A stretch of DNA of 16,307 nt from Parachlorella kessleri. Taxonomy: Eukaryota; Chlorophyta; Trebouxiophyceae; Chlorellales; Chlorellaceae. Below the pieces are notes generated by a model. The model ran no database searches, had not been told where the DNA came from, and saw only the letters and a list, made by a program, of their open reading frames with translations. Location of the stretch: assembly GCA_001598975.1 (NCBI GenBank), contig BBXU01001454.1:1-16307 (forward strand), in the 5' to 3' direction. This document shows positions 1 through 9,361 of this stretch, one piece after another. Position 1 is the first letter of the stretch; each line of letters starts with the position of its first letter. Made by a program: the position numbers and the translations under genes.

Positions 1-109
1 GGGGGGTAAGCCGCCACCACCACCACCCGTCCGCATCCATGTGGTACCCTCCCTGCCTTCCTCTCACTCGTGGCAGCACCCTCACATTTGCACTCTCCGA
101 CCTCTGCAG

Positions 110-922
110 AGCGACGCCCTCTCCTCCCACCACGCGCACGCCAAGCTAGACCGCATCCTGACAGGCGAGGTCCTGCGGCAGTGGCGGGACAAGGCAGCCG
201 CTGTGGAGGCCAAGGGGTGGGCATACAGCCATGCCCTGGAGGGGTGTCGCGTGGATGCTGTGCGCGCTGGGGAGGCGCCGGGGGCAGTCAGAGTGACGGC
301 CACGCTGAGGGAGCACGCTGAGCTTGAGAAGGGCGGGGAGGGGCCGCCAGAGTCCTACAGGTGGGTGGGCAGGGGCAAAGCATTGGCTCCCGCGACATTG
401 GTTAGTAGTGGCAGGCCTTGCGAATGGAGAGCAGGTGGGGTTGGACGGTACTGACAGGGCTGGATGCAGGTACCAGGTATGCTCTGGATCTTGACTTTTG
501 ACTCAGTAGGTGAGTTCCAATAGGTGTCTCCCATTTGTCGGGATGAAGTCGTGTGTCAGGGAGGGTAGGGGGCCGCCAGAGTCCTACAGGTGGGCTGCAG
601 CAACTGGTGCTGCTTAGGCTGATGCTGCCCTCATGCCTTCACGCTGTGCTGCCTCTTGCACGCTGTGCCTGCTGTGCCCCCGGTCTTGGCGGCATGCCCC
701 ATGCATGCTGCTGCCCCTGTTGTTGTTGTCATGAAGGGTGAGAGGCAGGGCGAAGAGAGAGGAGATAGGGTATAGCTGTACAGAGGGCTGGGCTGGATGT
801 TGTTAATGAGTTCCTGGGTTTGACCTGAGTTGTGCTGATGCAGGAGCGAGTACGCTGTGACCTATGACTTTGTGAAAGTCAAGGGCCAGTGGAAGATCTG
901 CGGAACGCTGGTGCAGTCCTGA
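110..922 (+). CDS. ARC6/CDP1-like plastid division protein, C-terminal exons (IMS/DUF4101 domain), 5' partial
   Basis: Two exons, 110-360 and 844-922, encode the last 109 residues. The first opens after a pyrimidine-rich acceptor ending TGCAG at 109 and ends in phase 2 (AG|GTGGGT). The second restores the Arg codon and stops at TGA 920-922. The segment reads like the IMS (DUF4101) domain that ends ARC6 and CDP1/PARC6: LDRILTGEVLRQW, then KGWAYSHALEG, then VRVTATLREHAEL, and after the splice YAVTYDFV...GQWKICGTLVQS. In plants ARC6 and PARC6 sit in the inner chloroplast envelope, and their C-terminal domains bind PDV outer-membrane partners to place the division ring. The J-like domain and membrane span would lie left of the window. 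The upstream intron may run from about 6 (GGTAAGC) to 109. Another IMS-domain protein is possible, so ARC6 itself is not asserted. The intron at 361-843 holds a copy of the exon end. Confidence 0.82.
341..594 (+). repeat. 25-nt exact copy of exon end plus donor, inside the following intron
   Basis: Bases 341-365 are the last 20 nt of the ARC6-like exon plus the first 5 intron bases (CTACAG|GTGGG). They recur identically at 570-594 within the same intron, 229 nt downstream. The second copy is followed by CTGCAG instead of the TGGGC that follows the true donor. It therefore carries a second potential 5' splice site, AG|GTGGG at 589/590. Confidence 0.85.
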
Positions 923-962
923 CGGACATGAGAATGGGGCCTGGCACACAGCCGGCCTTCCT

Positions 963-1319
963 GATGGTGGCAGGCAATGCAAACAGAGGAGAGGTAGTGG
1001 TGATCTGTACTGACTGGGCAAGATGCATTCCCTTTGATAGATGGGTGGCACTTGTGTGCACACTAAGACGACAGCTTCGGAGCCCTTGCGTGCTTCTGAC
1101 TACTACAGCGTGGGAGGAGTGATAGGAGGCTCCTCTCCATACTCACACTTCAGCGGGGTTTGTCGGAAGGTATTTGGTGAAGGTGGCAGGAAATGCGGAT
1201 CAGAAGAGGAGGGATGCGCATACCGGACAGGCAGGGCTGTATGCAGTGAAGCTCTGCGTCTTGCATGCATTTGTGAATGGTGGCAGGGAATGCGAAGTGA
1301 GAGTTAAGGGTAAACTGTA
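963..1319 (+). repeat. Short dispersed repeat, three diverged copies (a fourth at 3847-3894)
   Basis: Units near 963-995, 1182-1213 and 1270-1319 share a core GGTGGCAGG(N)AATGC followed by a purine-rich stretch. The unit at 1270-1319 also matches 3847-3894 over about 48 nt, from TTTGTGA(A/G)TGGTGGCAGG through AAGGGTAA to ACTGTA. I do not recognise the family; copies are too short and diverged to define ends or target-site duplications. Confidence 0.5.
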
Positions 1320-1725
1320 CTCGACTTCCTGGACACATAATGGCCCCAGAAGGCAGTCATGCCTTTCAGGCTGCCTGCATTGAACTCGCCTGGCACCTGT
1401 CCCCTCCCAGCCTCCTTCCAGCTCAGCCCGCTACTGCACCTTCAATTGTCACATATGGTGCCTCTGTTACGATGCAGTACCAAGGATGACAGGGCCGGGT
1501 ACTGCACCGTCATGCATCCGTCCTACTGCTCGTTACAGCCTTGCCCCACTTGCCAAGACGGTCACCTTGACAACATCAGGCTGGGCAGCTGTCGGCATTG
1601 AGTGGGCAGTACCTGGCTCTGAGCTAACGGCCCTGACACAGTTGGCACGACTCTGCTCCACCCCAGCCATTCCTTTATTGCTCTCGTACGACAGCCTGTT
1701 GCACACAGACTCTCAAAGAATAATA

Positions 1726-1759
1726 TGTAACTGATCAAGTCACACCGCATCGCATGTAA
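1726..1759 (+). promoter_or_regulatory. Candidate polyadenylation signals (TGTAA, two copies)
   Basis: TGTAA occurs at 1726-1730 and 1755-1759, the first occurrences downstream of the ARC6-like stop codon. TGTAA is the predominant green-algal poly(A) signal. The assignment rests only on motif and position. Confidence 0.4.
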
Positions 1760-1930
1760 ACTCCAGGCAGACAGAAAGGCCCTACTGAGTAGAGCTGACC
1801 TTGGCTAGCCCCCTTACTATCACTCCGACAGCCAAGAGAACAAGGAAATACAGCCTTTGGGCCACCGCAAGAGGGTAACCCGAGTGTTAGTGAGCAGATG
1901 TCAGGGGCACGCAGATACAGTCACCAGCAA

Positions 1931-1935
1931 TTACA
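1931..1935 (-). promoter_or_regulatory. Candidate polyadenylation signal (TGTAA) for the 2325-3092 gene
   Basis: TTACA on the + strand reads TGTAA on the - strand, about 390 nt beyond the TAG stop at 2327-2325. It is the first such motif I see downstream of that stop and would place the end of this gene close to, and convergent with, the end of the ARC6-like gene. Confidence 0.35.
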
Positions 1936-2324
1936 ATCCAGCAATGAAATGACACCTGCCCTTGCAGGGCCCATGTCAGCAAGACTCAGCTGTCACGCTG
2001 CCAAAACAAACAGAAAGCATGCCTCTCCCAAACCTGCGCTTGCTAGCGACAAACCGGAACTCCGGTACGCAAGTACTAGGTAACAACTGCCCCTAGACAT
2101 GCAGGAACTTCATGCAGGGTACCATCACCTCGCCTTTTATCCTGCTTCGCCAAGACACAGCCAGCGCCTCTGGCTCGGTTTTACGGCTGCCAGCCACACT
2201 GATCGCTCCACTTCTGGCTGCCACTCCCCTCCCCAGCAGGAATACCTAGACTGGGGCGAGGCCTTCCAGCTACAGGCTTGGGCGCTTCCCCTCAAAAAAA
2301 CTTCCTCCCCTCATTCCACCACTC

Positions 2325-3092
2325 CTAGTCCACCTTGGCTGCCACGCCAACGTCAGCGACCTCAGAGGGTTCCGGCAGCGGCCTAAAGAGGTAGTCTGTC
2401 TTGTGGCCCCTGTCTGGGAAGGTGCCGGTCGTCCGGCGGTCGCCTGGTCGCGGCGACGGCACCCGCGGCGCACCGCTGGGCGACGAGCCTGACGTGACCG
2501 CTGCCTCGCTCGCGTCAGTCATCTACGCAGGGCAAGAAGGAAAGTCATTTTCCACAGGGGCCGGCCCCTCGCAATGGCTGCTTCACAGCCTTCCTAAAGA
2601 GAGACACGGTCCTGCTCAGCATCCTAAGGAAGCCGTTGAGAGGGGGCGGTGAGTCTGCTAGGCACAAGCACCAGCTGCCTGCTTTTCTGCTAACTCGCCC
2701 GTGAGCCACTTGCTTCAGGCACAGTTTGAAAGCCCAGTGAACCATGCTAGCTGGGTCGAGGACCTGCTCTTGCTGCACTGGCTTGCTTTTTTGGGCAGCT
2801 TCGTCCAGTGCAGCCCGCGTCGCACTTGGCCACCACTGCTGGCCCCCCTGCTCACCTTCCGCTCCACGCTGCCAGACGCGGAGGTACGCTTGCCGTAGGT
2901 GTAGGTGGGGTTCAGGGACGCAGTAAACCTGTTCATGGCCATGACCAGCTGCGCCACCACCTTGAAGCGATTCTGCGGCTTCTCTGGAGCCTTCCGCTTC
3001 TGCCCGGATAACTCCCCTTGCAACAGCCGCTCTGCCTCCGGTGGCAAGTCCTGCTGCGATCGCAGCGTAGCTTCTCTGTCTGAGGGCGTCAT
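2325..3092 (-). CDS. Hypothetical protein, two exons, 144 aa
   Basis: Exon 1 runs 3092-2856, from an ATG with A at -3 to the donor AAG|GTGAGC (phase 0). Exon 2 runs 2522-2325 after a pyrimidine-rich acceptor (TTCCTTCTTGCCCTGCGTAG) and ends in TAG. Both junctions are phase 0, so the join is clean and gives 79 + 65 residues. The N-terminal half is charged (PPEAERLLQGE, GQKRKAPEKPQNR), then NRFKVVAQLVMAMNRF may form an amphipathic helix, followed by LNPTYTYGKR. The C-terminal half is Ser/Pro/Arg-rich with GHKTDYLFRPLPEPSE near the end. No signal peptide, membrane span or family was recognised. The frame is open 13 codons upstream of the ATG to a possible acceptor at 3132, so the true start may lie in an upstream exon. 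A small extra exon within 2523-2855 cannot be excluded. Confidence 0.5.
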
Positions 3093-3139
3093 GTTTGCTG
3101 AGCTGAGGTTGTCCTTGTAAACTGCTAGCTGTCCCCCAC

Positions 3140-5095
3140 ACTCGAACCACTAGGTAATGGGCTGCAAACCAGACCAGCGGCAGCAGTGTTGTGCCTTGGG
3201 ATTGTCGGGCAGTGACGCGGGGGAATCTCGCACCGCGCGTGGATCCCCCGGCACATCCCAAACAGCCCCGACACAGGCTGGCTTTCAGGGAATTCCAAGC
3301 TCATTATATGTTATACTGCGAGGATGCAATTTATCAAGTGGCAGCAACTGGTGACAAGGCTGATGGCGGTTTTCGTAATTTGCAAGGTGTCAAGAGGCTT
3401 TCTACAATCATTAAGTGGGACTTGAGCAAACGAACAGTCCAGCTCGGACCAAAACGGGTGAGGGCCTGCGGTCGGGACATCCTTGGTGCTTGCTTGCGAC
3501 ATACACCTTGGCCGCCAACAGCCTCGTCCAATGCCCAGCGACAGCTCGTCCTGTGCTTGCCTGGCTCAGACACATGCCATGCTGCAAAGCTGGAGAGGCT
3601 GCCACGCAGTTCAGCCCCCTCAGTCTTTCTCCACTGTAAGAACCTGTCACTTGTCTTGGCCACAATTGTGGACAGTGTGCAGCCATCCGGACCCTGCTGA
3701 CCAGCAAACGAGGCTTGGGGGCGCACACGAGTGCTGTTGCAGCCCCCTGAGGGACAATCGTGGTAGCAGGAGAAACACGCTGTCCCCGGAAACCAGCCCT
3801 GTCGGTCACAGTGGGAAGCAGATGACAGTGGTTTGGCTCAACAGCTTTTGTGAGTGGTGGCAGGCAGTGCGGAAGAAGGGTAAGGGGGACTGTATAGGGC
3901 TGCAGGCGTCTATGCTCTGGGGCTTTGCTTGCTTCAGAGCGACCTGATGCCAGCACAGCCAGCCTGATCGGCCCAACCAACAACCTGCAAGTGCAGGCTG
4001 GACACAGGCCTAGGCTAGTCTTGTCGGATTGTCGCACCTGACCATGCTACCTTGGGTCGGGCAACAAGTGGGGCCAACAGAGCCAGGATGTACGCTGCCC
4101 TTAGACCAATTCTTAACGGCATGCACCACCCCGTACAGACGGGGAAAGTAGCAAAAGCACAAGAAGAGTTACCCGACCAGAGCTCCCCACGTGTCTCTCA
4201 CAGCGCAAGCACATAGACAGTGAAATTGGAACAGTGAGGCCATGCCGGCGTCCATCTGTCCTGGTGCTGCCAGTGGGCGCCATCCAAGTCTAGCTGAGTC
4301 AGGTGCACTTCTTTACATTGGAACGATGCTAAAAGTTTGGCATGGCGTGGTACCTGCGCCACTTGTCCATGCGCATCCAGGGTGAAGCCATACAGTGAAC
4401 TAAGTCAGATATGAAGACCAGAAGAGTGGAGCACCACAGACGTTCTACTTGGTTGATGTCTACACAGGAAGAGATTGGCATGAGCAAGGGAGGCACTGAC
4501 ATCCAGGAAGGGATACACAACAAAGAGGCGCATACGGAGTCAGAACAATGCCATGAATAGTATGGAAACAAGCTAGAAGCAATGACGTCGCACTCTGCAT
4601 GATGGCCTTCATTGCGGAGACTTTGGTTGCCAGTAAAGTTGGAACACAAAGCAAAAGTTAACCGTGGCTAACAAGCACGCCTGCTGGCTACTTCGGCAGA
4701 GCTAGGAAAGAGGGTAGCTCGCCAACTAGCAAGCAAGAAAAGTGTGGCAAGAAGCAGTAAAAGTACAGTACCTCAGGGCAAAGCGTGCCTTATTACCTGC
4801 TAGGTCGGACCCAACCATCTGAGAGTGCGGCCAGTCCAGCGACCAAACACCCAACACAACTGTGCACGCAGTTGCATGTGAAGAGTTCCGAAGAGCGGGC
4901 TGGGGCACCCGTACGGTTTCATACCAAGCTCACTCTTTATCACCAAGATCACCACACTACTTTGAAACGTTTGAAAGCCGCGACTTTAGCTGCACCTGCG
5001 ACGAATGAAATGTTGAGTAGAGCAGAACCTAACCAGTATCAGCGTCACCCTGTTTTAGAAAAAGATGCTCAACCGGTCCCAGAAGCGCAGAATAT
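3140..5095. other. Intergenic region without a recognised gene
   Basis: This lies between the 5' end of the 2325-3092 gene and the 3' end of the 5388-6593 gene. Open frames of up to about 200 codons exist on both strands (for example 3191-3700 + and 3411-4037 -), but they overlap each other, show no domain-like sequence and have no matching splice context. One copy of the GGTGGCAGG repeat lies at 3847-3894. A TATA-like stretch (3304-3315) lies about 210 nt upstream of the ATG at 3092, too weak to call a promoter. Confidence 0.5.
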
Positions 5096-5100
5096 TTACA
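5096..5100 (-). promoter_or_regulatory. Candidate polyadenylation signal (TGTAA) for the 5388-6593 gene
   Basis: TTACA on the + strand is TGTAA on the - strand, about 290 nt past the TAA stop at 5390-5388. It is the first occurrence downstream of that stop and would give a moderate 3' UTR. Confidence 0.4.
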
Positions 5101-5387
5101 CCCCCACGTAACTGCCGTCACAGTCTCCAGGCTGCCCTTGCAAATGGCCGATCTGGCGCACATGGACCAACAGTATAACAGGCCGCAAGGCCAGCTCTGC
5201 ATGCAGTCATGCTGGCCTTGCAAATCCTTGCAAACCCAGCCAGCAGGCCAGCAACAACAAAAGCCCTTCCCTGGGTAACCCCTGCCGCAGCAAGCTTCAT
5301 TCTGCCCATCACAGAGCTGCACACCACCGTGTAGCCACAGCTGGGAGTACATGGGTCTGTGCTCTAGGGCCTCCACTGCTTGCCTGC

Positions 5388-6593
5388 TTACTGCTGCTTC
5401 TGCAAGTCCTGCACTGACTGCTGCTGCAGCTCCTTCAGCTCCTGCTCTGACAGTTCGTTGTTGAACTGCAGCAGGAGAGCGTAGCAACTGTGTCAGGGGG
5501 CCGCAGCTGGGCGAGGGATACACACAGGTCCCAGTGTGACACCAATGATTTCACACAGAAGGACTGTGCACTTGAGCAACCTCAGGGCGAGGTAGGCAGC
5601 ACGCCATGAGAGCCCAAGCTACCATGGAGTGCTGCACTACTGTCCTTCTCCTCACCTAGTACTTTCCTTCACATGTCAAAGAGCAGTTACAACCAGGCTT
5701 CCAACCAGCCCTCCACGTGTCCCCATCACCCACCTCCGCTTCTTGCTGCGCTTTACTGCTTACAGCGGTGTTGCTAATGGGCTGCAGGTCTGCCCTCTCC
5801 AGCGGCACCTCCTCTGGCTCTGTCACTGCCGCTGCTGGCTTGGGCTGCGCTGCCACCTGGGCATCTGCAACGAGGTCTGCATGGTGCCTGCCGTGCGTCT
5901 TGCTATGCAACCACTGCGTCCACGAGCTATGTTGCTGCTGAAGCTCCTCTGCTGTGATCATGTGCAACACCTGCTTGTGGGCTCCCTGACTGGGCTTGGG
6001 AAAGTAGTCCTTGCTATGGGCGCCCTTCCTGCCACCAACAGCAACGCTGGCCGGCTCCCGAATGTTGTTGGCCCGCACGATACGCGCCAGCTGGTGCTCC
6101 GGGGCCTCCTTCTCGGAGAGCTGTCTAGTCATGGTGAGGCGCAGGACCTCCAGGACGATGATCAAAGCCAGCCACCGGCCGACGTACAGCAGCGTCGAGC
6201 TTGCGTTCGGCTTGGACCGCCGCTTCAGCTCTTGCTCGATAAGCTTGCGCTTGGCTGAGCTGAAGTCCTTCAGCGTGACCTGCAGCAGGTACAGGGGTAG
6301 GGGGTTGCATCAGTCGTCCATGCCCTGATCTCTCGCCATTTGACCTACCAACTTTCTCTACCGCTCCCAGCCTCTGACTTTCTGACTTTCGTAGTACTGA
6401 ACTCCACAACATCCAAAGGTGGTGTAGTCGAACAGCCCGGGGCCCAGGGTATGCGACCGCACGCTAGTATAGCCCCCGACAACCCCCCCCCAAAAGAACA
6501 GCCGGCCTACGTCTGGGCGCAAGAAGCAATAGCCATTCCCCTTCGCGACTCTCTTACCTCAGCGCTCCCTCCTACAGGCACTCCTAAAGACAT
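5388..6593 (-). CDS. Hypothetical single-span membrane protein with helical Gln/Glu-rich tail, three exons, ~219 aa
   Basis: Exons are 6593-6558, 6279-5734 and 5465-5388, all joined in phase 0 (GAG|GTAAGAG, CTGCTGCAG|GTCACG; GAG|GTGGGT, CTGCTGCAG|TTCAAC), ending in TAA. The ATG at 6593 has A at -3; the frame is open further upstream, so a longer N-terminus is possible. Residues 1-39 carry a basic stretch (AKRKLIEQELKRRSK). Residues about 42-60 (LYVGRWLALIIVLEVLRL) are hydrophobic and could be one membrane span, though Arg47 and Glu56 also allow an amphipathic helix. The remainder is polar, with a Gly/Lys segment around GGRKGAHSKDYFPKP and a last exon (ELSEQELKELQQQ) that predicts a short coiled helix. 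The basic N-flank suggests N-inside, C-outside topology. I recognise no family. The 6280-6557 intron contains a run of nine C on the + strand (6483-6491). Confidence 0.6.
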
Positions 6594-9135
6594 TGTGTGC
6601 TTCAATCCAGGGCTCGAGCCGCGTCGAGGTGGAGTCAGGCAAGCCACGGGGGATGCAGACCAGAGGCTTCCAGGAGAAAGTGGAGGCGCACATCTTCGGA
6701 TTCCAAGGAAAACATTCTCCGCGGCACTGTCCGGATGAGGCGGGAATCTGTTGGCCGGGGCCAAGGGGCAAGTGCGTCAGACCACGCCCACAACATGCGG
6801 CTTATTGACTGGTTTCATTAGCTTGATCTGCTATTCTCTGTAGGAGCAGCTGCCAGGCCCGTTCACCCTGAAACACCGCACCAGTACTGCGTCGGTGAAT
6901 CTGTCATGAGCTGACTGTGCTGGAGGGCGGTAGACTGATACTGTTTTTGAAAGCGTTGCTATGCGTTCGACGTGCCCCGCTTGGTGTTGGTAGCCGGAAA
7001 GGAATGTACGACGGCTTGCTGGCAGCCTTGGGTAGCCGGCATTCAGCAATCTAGGCACTGTTCTTAAACGAGCTGGGACAGCCCCTACAACCAAATGCTT
7101 GCAGTCTAAGTCAAAAAAGCGTGGTACCCACGTGCTCCATACTGTAGTCAGGCCTACAGAAGTTTTCTTGGTCTCCGCCTACTTGTGATACTGGCATACC
7201 ACCGCACTCGCACGGTTGCCAAGAATCCCTTGACGGCCCAAGTAATAGCCAGGATAGACATGCCCACAATCCTGCCTGCTATGTCCATACATTTCTTCCA
7301 TGCAGTCGTCCATACCGGCACAGGCAGTACAGGTAAACAGATACCCATACAACAGCCCAGGTTGATGCATAGGTGCTTGAAACTGACATCAAGGCAGGCC
7401 CATGCTGCTAGGCAGCTTGCGATGCTGATGCAACATGCCAATTCCCAGCCAATCTGATGGCTTGCTAAGCCAGTTCAAGTAGGCAAGGCTTAGTTCGCTA
7501 CATATTGCGCTTGTTCGCCCGGTGTTACGCTTGGTACATAGCCACTGCCATGCCCTGTCACAAGCTACCACTGCTCTTGAACCCAGCTTGAAATTTTGGG
7601 GCTCTGCTTGCTCACTGATTCTCACCTGCCTGGGCACACCTGACAGGAGGAGTACGGTATCCTTGACGCCACAAAGCCGGGGAGGCAACGAATCCTTCGT
7701 AGCAATTTGCCCAGCTGCTTGCGTAGTCCATCCCGCCTGCGCCTGCCGGCGGGTCCGCGGCTTCTATCTCTTTGGTCTGCAGGAGGCAAGTGTACACCAG
7801 CAGCTGAGCAAGCGCTGCACACCAGCTGTAGACTTGTGAGCCGTAGCCTTGCTCCTCTCGCATAGAGCACCACCAGGCAGGCTGTGCTGTCACCAGCACA
7901 CCGAGGGCAGGGTTGGGTGCATCACCCACCGTTCGGCAGTATGATGCCGCTTTGCGCACAGACCATACACACCACTTGGCATATCCCTACAACCCGCCAA
8001 CAGTGCAGCGCAGGTGGACCAAGATCACAGCAATGCAGGTAAGTCGCTCATGCTGCCACACACAGCTGCCCTGGGACGAGCCAGCTGTGCCTGCTCGTCC
8101 GGATGACATCCGGCGCAAGGCGAGCAGTATTGTGAAGTGCTTTCCATGCACGGACCGATCAGGCACTGATGAGCTCTGCCACCCACCTGAAGGCCACATC
8201 TTGTTCCTCCCGGTGCAGCGTTTTGTCCACCCATGTGGCTGGATGGGATGGCTGCATTCTGAGCTGCAAAGTTGGATGCTGTGTGACAGCTTACGATAAT
8301 TTGTAGCCTCTCACCTCACAGTTGCTCAGGCTGTGCAAGCTATATTCCATCCAGTGCTGGAGTGACTGCGTCCTGCTTTGAAACATGTGGGGCTCTGCCG
8401 CCAATGCCGGCTGCAGCTGGGGGTTCACATTTATCTCATATAGAAACCTGTAGCAGGCGAAGCATGCCACAGAGATTCTTCATTGTGTTGGAGTGGCACA
8501 CAAGCTGTACATCTGACAAAGAGCCTCCCTCCACAGATGGTGGGCCAACACAGGGTTCCGTCACCTTCTCTAGTAAGAGGTGCAGTCCTGGGCCATGTAG
8601 CCTGGTACAAACCTCAGGAACGGCAGGACCACTGGCCTTGGCTACCATAGTGGCATATCACGGCAAGCGGTGAGCAGGTGAGCACGCCTAACAGCAGTTT
8701 TGGTTTTGAGGGCAAGGGCAGTTCCCTACTAATAGTCGTCGAACAGGTGTGGTTGCGTACCTGTTAAGGAGACTCCACTGCAAGCATTAGATTGCTCTTG
8801 TCAAGGGGATGGGTGAGATGCCTTTTGCGCCTTGAAGTCCAGGTAGGCTTGGCATGCTCAGCATGCTCGAGTTCCTTGGGATCCTACTGTAAGCCTATGC
8901 ATACGTGGCTAACATGCACCTGAACTTGATCAGTTCTGTATCGCGTGATCGTGCCGATCGCACGCAACTGGTGTGATGGCCTTATCAGGCAAAACATGGA
9001 CAGGTCCAAGGTTCTGCGGCTCAGGCACAAAAACAGCAGAGAAGTTACCTAGACTTAGAAGCAGGAGGTGTCGATCAGCAGCAGAGGTCAGTAGGCGGGT
9101 CGGAAACATGTGGGCCTCCTGGCAGGTGCCCAAGC
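6594..9135. other. Gap without a confident gene; contains one strong orphan donor site
   Basis: This separates the divergent 5388-6593 (-) and GNAT (+) genes and should hold promoter and 5' UTR sequence of both. A perfect donor, CAG|GTAAGT, lies at 8038/8039 (+), preceded by an open frame (7913-8038) encoding YNPPTVQRRWTKITAMQ. It could be an upstream exon of the GNAT gene, a separate transcript or chance. Other open frames, such as 7612-7959 (-), have no recognisable domain. Confidence 0.4.
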
Positions 9136-9249
9136 ATGACATGCACTGAGAACCTAAGCTCCGCCATCCACGCCTCACTGTCCCCTCCTATGTATATGGT
9201 TGAGACCTTTGCTTTTGGGGCCAGGCTGGTCACTTGTGTCAAATCGCCG
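9136..9249 (+). CDS. Candidate first coding exon of the GNAT gene
   Basis: An ATG at 9136 (A at -3) opens a 38-codon frame ending at CCG|GTAAAT, phase 0, matching the phase-0 entry of the exon at 9362. The implied 112-nt intron (9250-9361) is more AT-rich than the flanking exons and ends in a normal TGCAG acceptor. The peptide is Ser/Ala/Thr-rich with a few acidic residues, so it is only weakly transit-peptide-like. Two more in-frame ATGs (9190, 9196) are possible starts. The true first exon may be further upstream. Confidence 0.33.
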
Positions 9250-9361
9250 GTAAATTTCACCGGTGCCTGCCATGGCAGTATCCTTAGGGATTTGTTTGGT
9301 TAGCTGGCTAAAATATCTGGTGGACTGATTGATAGATGGACTGTGATTTGTGCGTCTGCAG

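Larger units (their letters stand above)
923..1760 (+). other. Probable 3' UTR and downstream region of the ARC6-like gene
   Basis: No convincing coding frame continues after the TGA at 920-922; open frames here are short and lack domain-like sequence. The first TGTAA on this strand is at 1726-1730 and a second at 1755-1759, which would give an ~800-nt 3' UTR, plausible for volvocalean algae. The stretch contains three diverged copies of a short GGTGGCAGG-type repeat. Confidence 0.45.

Noticed and set aside
2545..3261. 238-codon - strand frame overlapping the 2325-3092 gene
   Set aside because: It is a different frame from the phase-consistent exons and mixes exon and intron sequence; its composition looks like a shadow frame.
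3191..3700. 169-codon open frame on the + strand with a protein-like stretch (LYCEDAIYQVAATGDK)
   Set aside because: No recognised family, and it overlaps the likely promoter of the - strand gene at 3092. It may be chance, so I did not call it.
3411..4037. 208-codon open frame on the - strand
   Set aside because: It has no domain-like sequence, overlaps an equally open + frame, and has no splice or start context linking it to a gene.
6507..6764. Longer N-terminal extension of the 5388-6593 gene in the same frame
   Set aside because: The frame is open upstream but offers no ATG before 6593, and its composition changes to Pro/Arg/Ser typical of GC-rich leader sequence, so the ATG at 6593 was preferred.
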